Source: Methanosarcinales archaeon
Lineage (GTDB): Archaea > Halobacteriota > Methanosarcinia > Methanosarcinales > Methanosarcinaceae
DNA: 17,426 bases
NCBI GenBank assembly: GCA_012329085.1
Contig: JAAXQB010000110.1
Location: forward strand, 1-17,426
Direction: 5' to 3'
Shown here: piece by piece, positions 15,504 to 17,426 of the stretch
How positions within the stretch are numbered: the first letter of the stretch is position 1
How the letters are laid out: each line of letters opens with the position of its first letter
Translations under genes and position numbers: made by a program
The notes under the pieces: generated by a model
What the model saw: only the letters and a program-made list of their open reading frames with translations
What the model was told of the DNA's origin: nothing
Database searches by the model: none

Positions 15504-15566
15504 AATTTTAATAGTTTGTTTGGAACAAACTTTACAAAGCTCATTCTTATATATAATGAGTGTTAA
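15504..15566 (+). repeat. palindromic element between DUF2119 and tRNA-Glu
   Basis: TTTTAATAGTTTGTTTGGAAC end, hairpin GTTTGTT TGG AACAAAC, then CTCATT...AATGAG around a CTTATATAT loop, then TGTTAAAC. A decayed two-hairpin element. Confidence 0.65.
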
Positions 15567-15610
15567 ACAAGGTTCAAATAAATTTTCAATTTCTTAAAAT
15601 TTTAATAATT

Positions 15611-15629
15611 GAGAAATTTTTAATTTCTT
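15611..15629 (+). repeat. GAGAAATT hairpin (module 3 left part only)
   Basis: GAGAAATT TTT AATTTCTT, without the TATATAAT palindrome that follows in complete copies. Confidence 0.55.
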
Positions 15630-15656
15630 GAATATGATAAAAAAAGAAATAATTAA

Positions 15657-15731
15657 TGCTTCGACCGGGATTTGAACCCGAGTCTTCGGCTTGAAAAGCC
15701 GGAATGATTGACCGGACTACACTATCGAAGC
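15657..15731 (-). tRNA. tRNA-Glu (UUC)
   Basis: On the - strand the acceptor stem GCTTCGA pairs with TCGAAGC, with discriminator A and no encoded CCA. The D-arm reads GTGT...TCAT as in archaeal Glu tRNAs. The anticodon loop TTTTCAA (anticodon TTC) is closed by CCGG C/G CCG-type pairs, and the T-arm TCGGG TTCAAAT CCCGG is intact. The top anticodon pair is C27-A43, a mismatch. It resembles halophile and methanogen tRNA-Glu throughout the D and variable regions. The + strand ORFs around it are meaningless. Confidence 0.95.
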
Positions 15732-15786
15732 ACATCTATTAAATTAGGACTTAATATAGGTATTAATAGTATTTATATCTATTCAT

Positions 15787-16134
15787 TTAAGAAGTATTAG
15801 CATCAAGAAGTGAAATCCATTCAGTTAATGAATTGCAATATTCTGGTTGACATGCTTTCTTACATCCTGCACATGGGGAAAAAACATCTTTTGTGATAAG
15901 TGATCGATATGCTTCCTTCTCTTTTTCTATGGCTTTTAATAAATAAGTTCTAGCTCCATTGAATACGGTTTTTTCTCTTGTAATTGACCCATCTTTTATT
16001 AAATAAGATATAATTCTTGAACATTTTCGACTATCAATATTCATCTCTTTCCAGAGACTATTTTGATATACGCCATCTTCTTTACTTTTAATTAAATCAA
16101 GTGCTTGTTTTTTAAGTAGCTTATAATAACCCAT
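15787..16134 (-). CDS. winged-helix protein with C-terminal Cys4 motif, TFE-beta-like
   Basis: 115 residues. Residues about 5-70 form a winged helix (LDLIKSKEDGVYQNSLWKEM, SRKCSRIISYLIKDGSI, then a wing ending RTYLLK). The C-terminus carries C88-x2-C91-x3-C95-x4-C100 in PCAGCKKACQPEYCNSLTEW. The trailing P..C..L..W pattern resembles the 4Fe-4S domain of archaeal TFE-beta / RNA polymerase III hRPC39, though the spacing is shorter. It could be a basal factor or a metal/redox-responsive regulator; I infer the relation from pattern only. The start codon ends a triple repeat of AAATACAT. The tRNA-Glu gene follows downstream on the same strand, 55 bases beyond the stop. Confidence 0.75.
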   Translation of the reverse strand: MGYYKLLKKQALDLIKSKEDGVYQNSLWKEMNIDSRKCSRIISYLIKDGSITREKTVFNGARTYLLKAIEKEKEAYRSLITKDVFSPCAGCKKACQPEYCNSLTEWISLLDANTS

Positions 16135-16156
16135 GTATTTATGTATTTATGTATTT
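16133..16156 (-). repeat. three tandem octamers AAATACAT at a start codon
   Basis: Three exact copies in a row on the - strand; the ATG of the winged-helix gene is formed at the end of the last copy. It may be a protein-binding site or replication slippage. Confidence 0.6.
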
Positions 16157-16197
16157 ATATTGATAAAATTAAAAATTTTCATAATTTAATGTAAATG

Positions 16198-16327
16198 TGA
16201 GGTAATGCCCATTCTTTTTGAAATCGTATTCTTGGAAAAAGAATGTGTATTGATGAGCAAACACGCATACCTTTCTGAATAACTTATCAAAAATTTTCTA
16301 TGAATTTTTAAAAGAGAATGGGCTATA
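16198..16327 (-). repeat. long palindromic element with GCCCATTCT outer stem
   Basis: An outer 9-bp stem GCCCATTCT (16207-16215) with AGAATGGGC (16315-16323) encloses about 100 bases. An inner 10-bp stem CATTCTTTTT / AAAAAGAATG spans 16210-16244. The ends GAGGTAATGCCC and GGGCTATATTTTT correspond to the two family ends. Confidence 0.7.
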
Positions 16328-16344
16328 TTTTTATTGATGCGTAG

Positions 16345-16563
16345 CTATAGTGGGGCTATTGAAATTATATTATTTCCTCTAAGAAGGATGGATTTAAGTG
16401 CACTTGAATTTTCGCCTTCTGAAATATTGGTAACATTAGTTAAATGAAGATTCATGTAATCATCTACACTTTCAAGGATGCCTTCGAATACATTAACACC
16501 ATCTTTCATTTCCACTTTTACTTTGAAACCAGCCATTTTTTGAACTTTTTTATTTGGAAACAT
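16345..16563 (-). CDS. Sm-like RNA-binding protein, SmAP2 type
   Basis: 72 residues: one Sm fold that should form a ring and bind U-rich RNA, acting in RNA metabolism. Sm1 is VKVEMKDGVNVFEGILESVDDYMNLHL with the RNA-contacting D-Y-M-N-L; Sm2 is SILLRGNNIISI. The N-terminus MFPNKKVQKMAG is of the kind seen in archaeal SmAP2 (Archaeoglobus AF-Sm2, from memory) rather than the commoner SmAP1, which begins differently and is usually followed by rpl37e; no L37e gene follows here. It lies 44 bases downstream of the DUF3467 gene on the same strand, so both may share a transcript. The Sm2 motif and length are complete. Confidence 0.93.
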   Translation of the reverse strand: MFPNKKVQKMAGFKVKVEMKDGVNVFEGILESVDDYMNLHLTNVTNISEGENSSALKSILLRGNNIISIAPL

Positions 16564-16607
16564 AGTATATCTCTTAAATTTTTTAATATTAATATAAGCA
16601 AGTCATA

Positions 16608-16979
16608 TTATATATACCCTTGTATATCAGAACTATCTTTGGATGTTTTATCTTTAATAGGGCTATGAACTCTTTGAATTTTATGAATTGGTCCAAATGT
16701 AGCCTCATAATCCTTTATGTGTTGATTAAGCCATGTAGCAAGTTCTAAAGCTGCAAGAGGTGAAAGTATTACCTCAGATTCAAGCATTCTTTGAATTGTA
16801 TGCATATCTGAAGAATTATGAGTGGCTTTTGGTGAATCGTTATAAAATCCAATTCTAAAATCATATGGGCTATGCCCCCCCATTGCACCTACTGCATAGA
16901 ATTGTTTGAAAAATTCAGATTTTAAAAGTTCAATTTTAACCTTTTTTTTTGATATATTTGATTTTGGATTAACTGCCAT
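16608..16979 (-). CDS. DUF3467 family protein
   Basis: 123 residues. The core matches the DUF3467 pattern: FFKQFYAVGAMGGHSPYDFRIGF (residues about 23-45), VILSPLAALELATWLNQHIKDYEATFGPI (about 70-98), with the characteristic YExxFGxI ending. A basic N-terminus and a charged C-terminal tail flank it. There is no signal peptide or membrane segment. Function is unknown; the family is widespread in bacteria and archaea. The start ATG 16979 lies about 20 bases from the TTTTTATAG end of the large repeat array. The MGGH codons form a run of seven Gs on the coding strand. It is followed at 44 bases by the LSm gene. Confidence 0.88.
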   Translation of the reverse strand: MAVNPKSNISKKKVKIELLKSEFFKQFYAVGAMGGHSPYDFRIGFYNDSPKATHNSSDMHTIQRMLESEVILSPLAALELATWLNQHIKDYEATFGPIHKIQRVHSPIKDKTSKDSSDIQGYI

Positions 16980-16995
16980 AATTTAAACCTTAATT

Positions 16996-17240
16996 TTTTA
17001 TAGCTCGTTCGGAAAGCTCATTCGGAAAGCTCGTTCGGAAAGCTCGTTCGGAAAGCTCGTTCGGAACGAATGAGCGTATGAGAAAATCTCTGATTTTCGA
17101 ACGAATGAGCGTATGAGAAAATCTCTGATTTTCGAACGAATGAGCGTATGAGAAAATCTCTGATTTTCGAATGAACGAGCGTATGAGAAAATCTCTGATT
17201 TTCGAATGAACGAGCGTTTGCTCGTGATTGAACGAATAAT
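16996..17240 (+). repeat. nested palindrome array: 5 x 13 nt followed by 4.3 x 35 nt
   Basis: Five tandem copies of AGCTCGTTCGGAA (17002-17066, one base change in copy 2) are followed by four tandem 35-nt units (17067-17101, 17102-17136, 17137-17171, 17172-17206) and a partial fifth. Each 35-nt unit is a right arm CGAAYGAGCG plus a GAAAATC tct GATTTTC hairpin. Five left arms thus face five right arms. It continues with GCTCGTGATTGAACGA. Confidence 0.95.
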
Positions 17241-17328
17241 GTTCGAATAAATTTCTAATATTCTTGTTATTTTTCCTTATCCTCTAATTATAGAACTTAC
17301 TTTTTATATAACTATATCCATTTATTTT

Positions 17329-17426
17329 TTATTTAGATTTAAAATATGGTATATTCATATTTACAACATTGGGCTTACATTGTATTATGCATCGATCACA
17401 TCTCACACATTCCAATGAATTATATC
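17329..17426 (-). CDS. C-terminus of a ferredoxin-type [4Fe-4S] protein, cut by window end
   Basis: The last 31 codons before TAA (17329-17331) read YNSLECVRCDRC followed by IIQCKPNVVNMN and a short basic tail. C-x2-C-x2-C-x3-C-K/P is the classical [4Fe-4S] ferredoxin signature. The frame is open to the window edge, so the gene starts beyond it. The single cluster motif cannot tell a small ferredoxin from a larger enzyme with a C-terminal cluster. Confidence 0.75.
   Translation of the reverse strand, partial: YNSLECVRCDRCIIQCKPNVVNMNIPYFKSK

Noticed and set aside
16444..16668. 74-residue + strand ORF
   Set aside because: Antisense to the SmAP2 gene, which has intact Sm1 and Sm2 motifs.
17002..17217. 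CRISPR array
   Set aside because: The 13-nt and 35-nt units are directly abutting and have no unique spacers; the other repeats are single hairpins in gene gaps. No cas genes are present.

Overview
This is a very AT-rich window whose gene content points to a euryarchaeon, most likely a methanogen or a relative near the Methanosarcinales. The evidence is an archaeal-type phosphoglycerate kinase, a Vms1-like release factor next to archaeal RlmE, an SmAP2-type LSm protein, DUF2119 and DUF3467 proteins, a NosD-like secreted beta-helix protein, and a tRNA-Glu(UUC) without an encoded CCA end. Genus-level placement is not possible from the sequence alone.

Layout. Positions 1-3625 (+) hold pgk (cut by the window start), an AMMECR1-domain gene, a Vms1/VLRF1-type ribosome-rescue factor and rlmE. 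A convergent, repeat-filled gap (3626-4275) leads to a large two-PAS membrane histidine kinase (-). Diverging from it are three stand-alone receiver proteins (+): one degenerate and two recent tandem duplicates. About 1.1 kb without genes (9205-10294) precedes a secreted NosD-like protein (-). Then come uvrC, a short TlyA-like S4/methyltransferase protein and DUF2119 (+; the last two overlap). Beyond them on the - strand are tRNA-Glu, a winged-helix protein with a C-terminal Cys4 motif resembling TFE-beta, SmAP2-type LSm, DUF3467, and the last 31 codons of a ferredoxin-type protein at the window end.

The outstanding feature is a dense family of small modular palindromes, present at about 15 loci in 17 kb. 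Module 1 is a 21-nt hairpin (arms of the type GCTCRTTYN / NRAAYGAGC, loop GAA or TTC). Module 2 is a small hairpin (GAAAACC / GGTTTTC or GAAAATC / GATTTTC). Module 3 is a GAGAAATT / AATTTCTC hairpin followed by a 27-nt palindrome with arms AGTATATAATTT / AAATTATATACT. The module 1/2 elements have distinguishable ends, one reading TTTTTATAG and the other GTTATCTCG, so they can be oriented. They sit in gene gaps, touch stop and start codons, are interrupted by or nested in one another, and in two cases lie in frame inside the 5' ends of coding genes (the Vms1-like factor and rlmE). This recalls the palindromic elements in Rickettsia protein genes, but in an archaeon. No transposase is visible in the window.

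Functionally the region mixes translation and RNA genes (Vms1-like factor, RlmE, TlyA-like, tRNA-Glu, LSm), DNA repair (uvrC), central metabolism (pgk) and a membrane signalling cluster. The repeats, not the genes, are what unifies the window.
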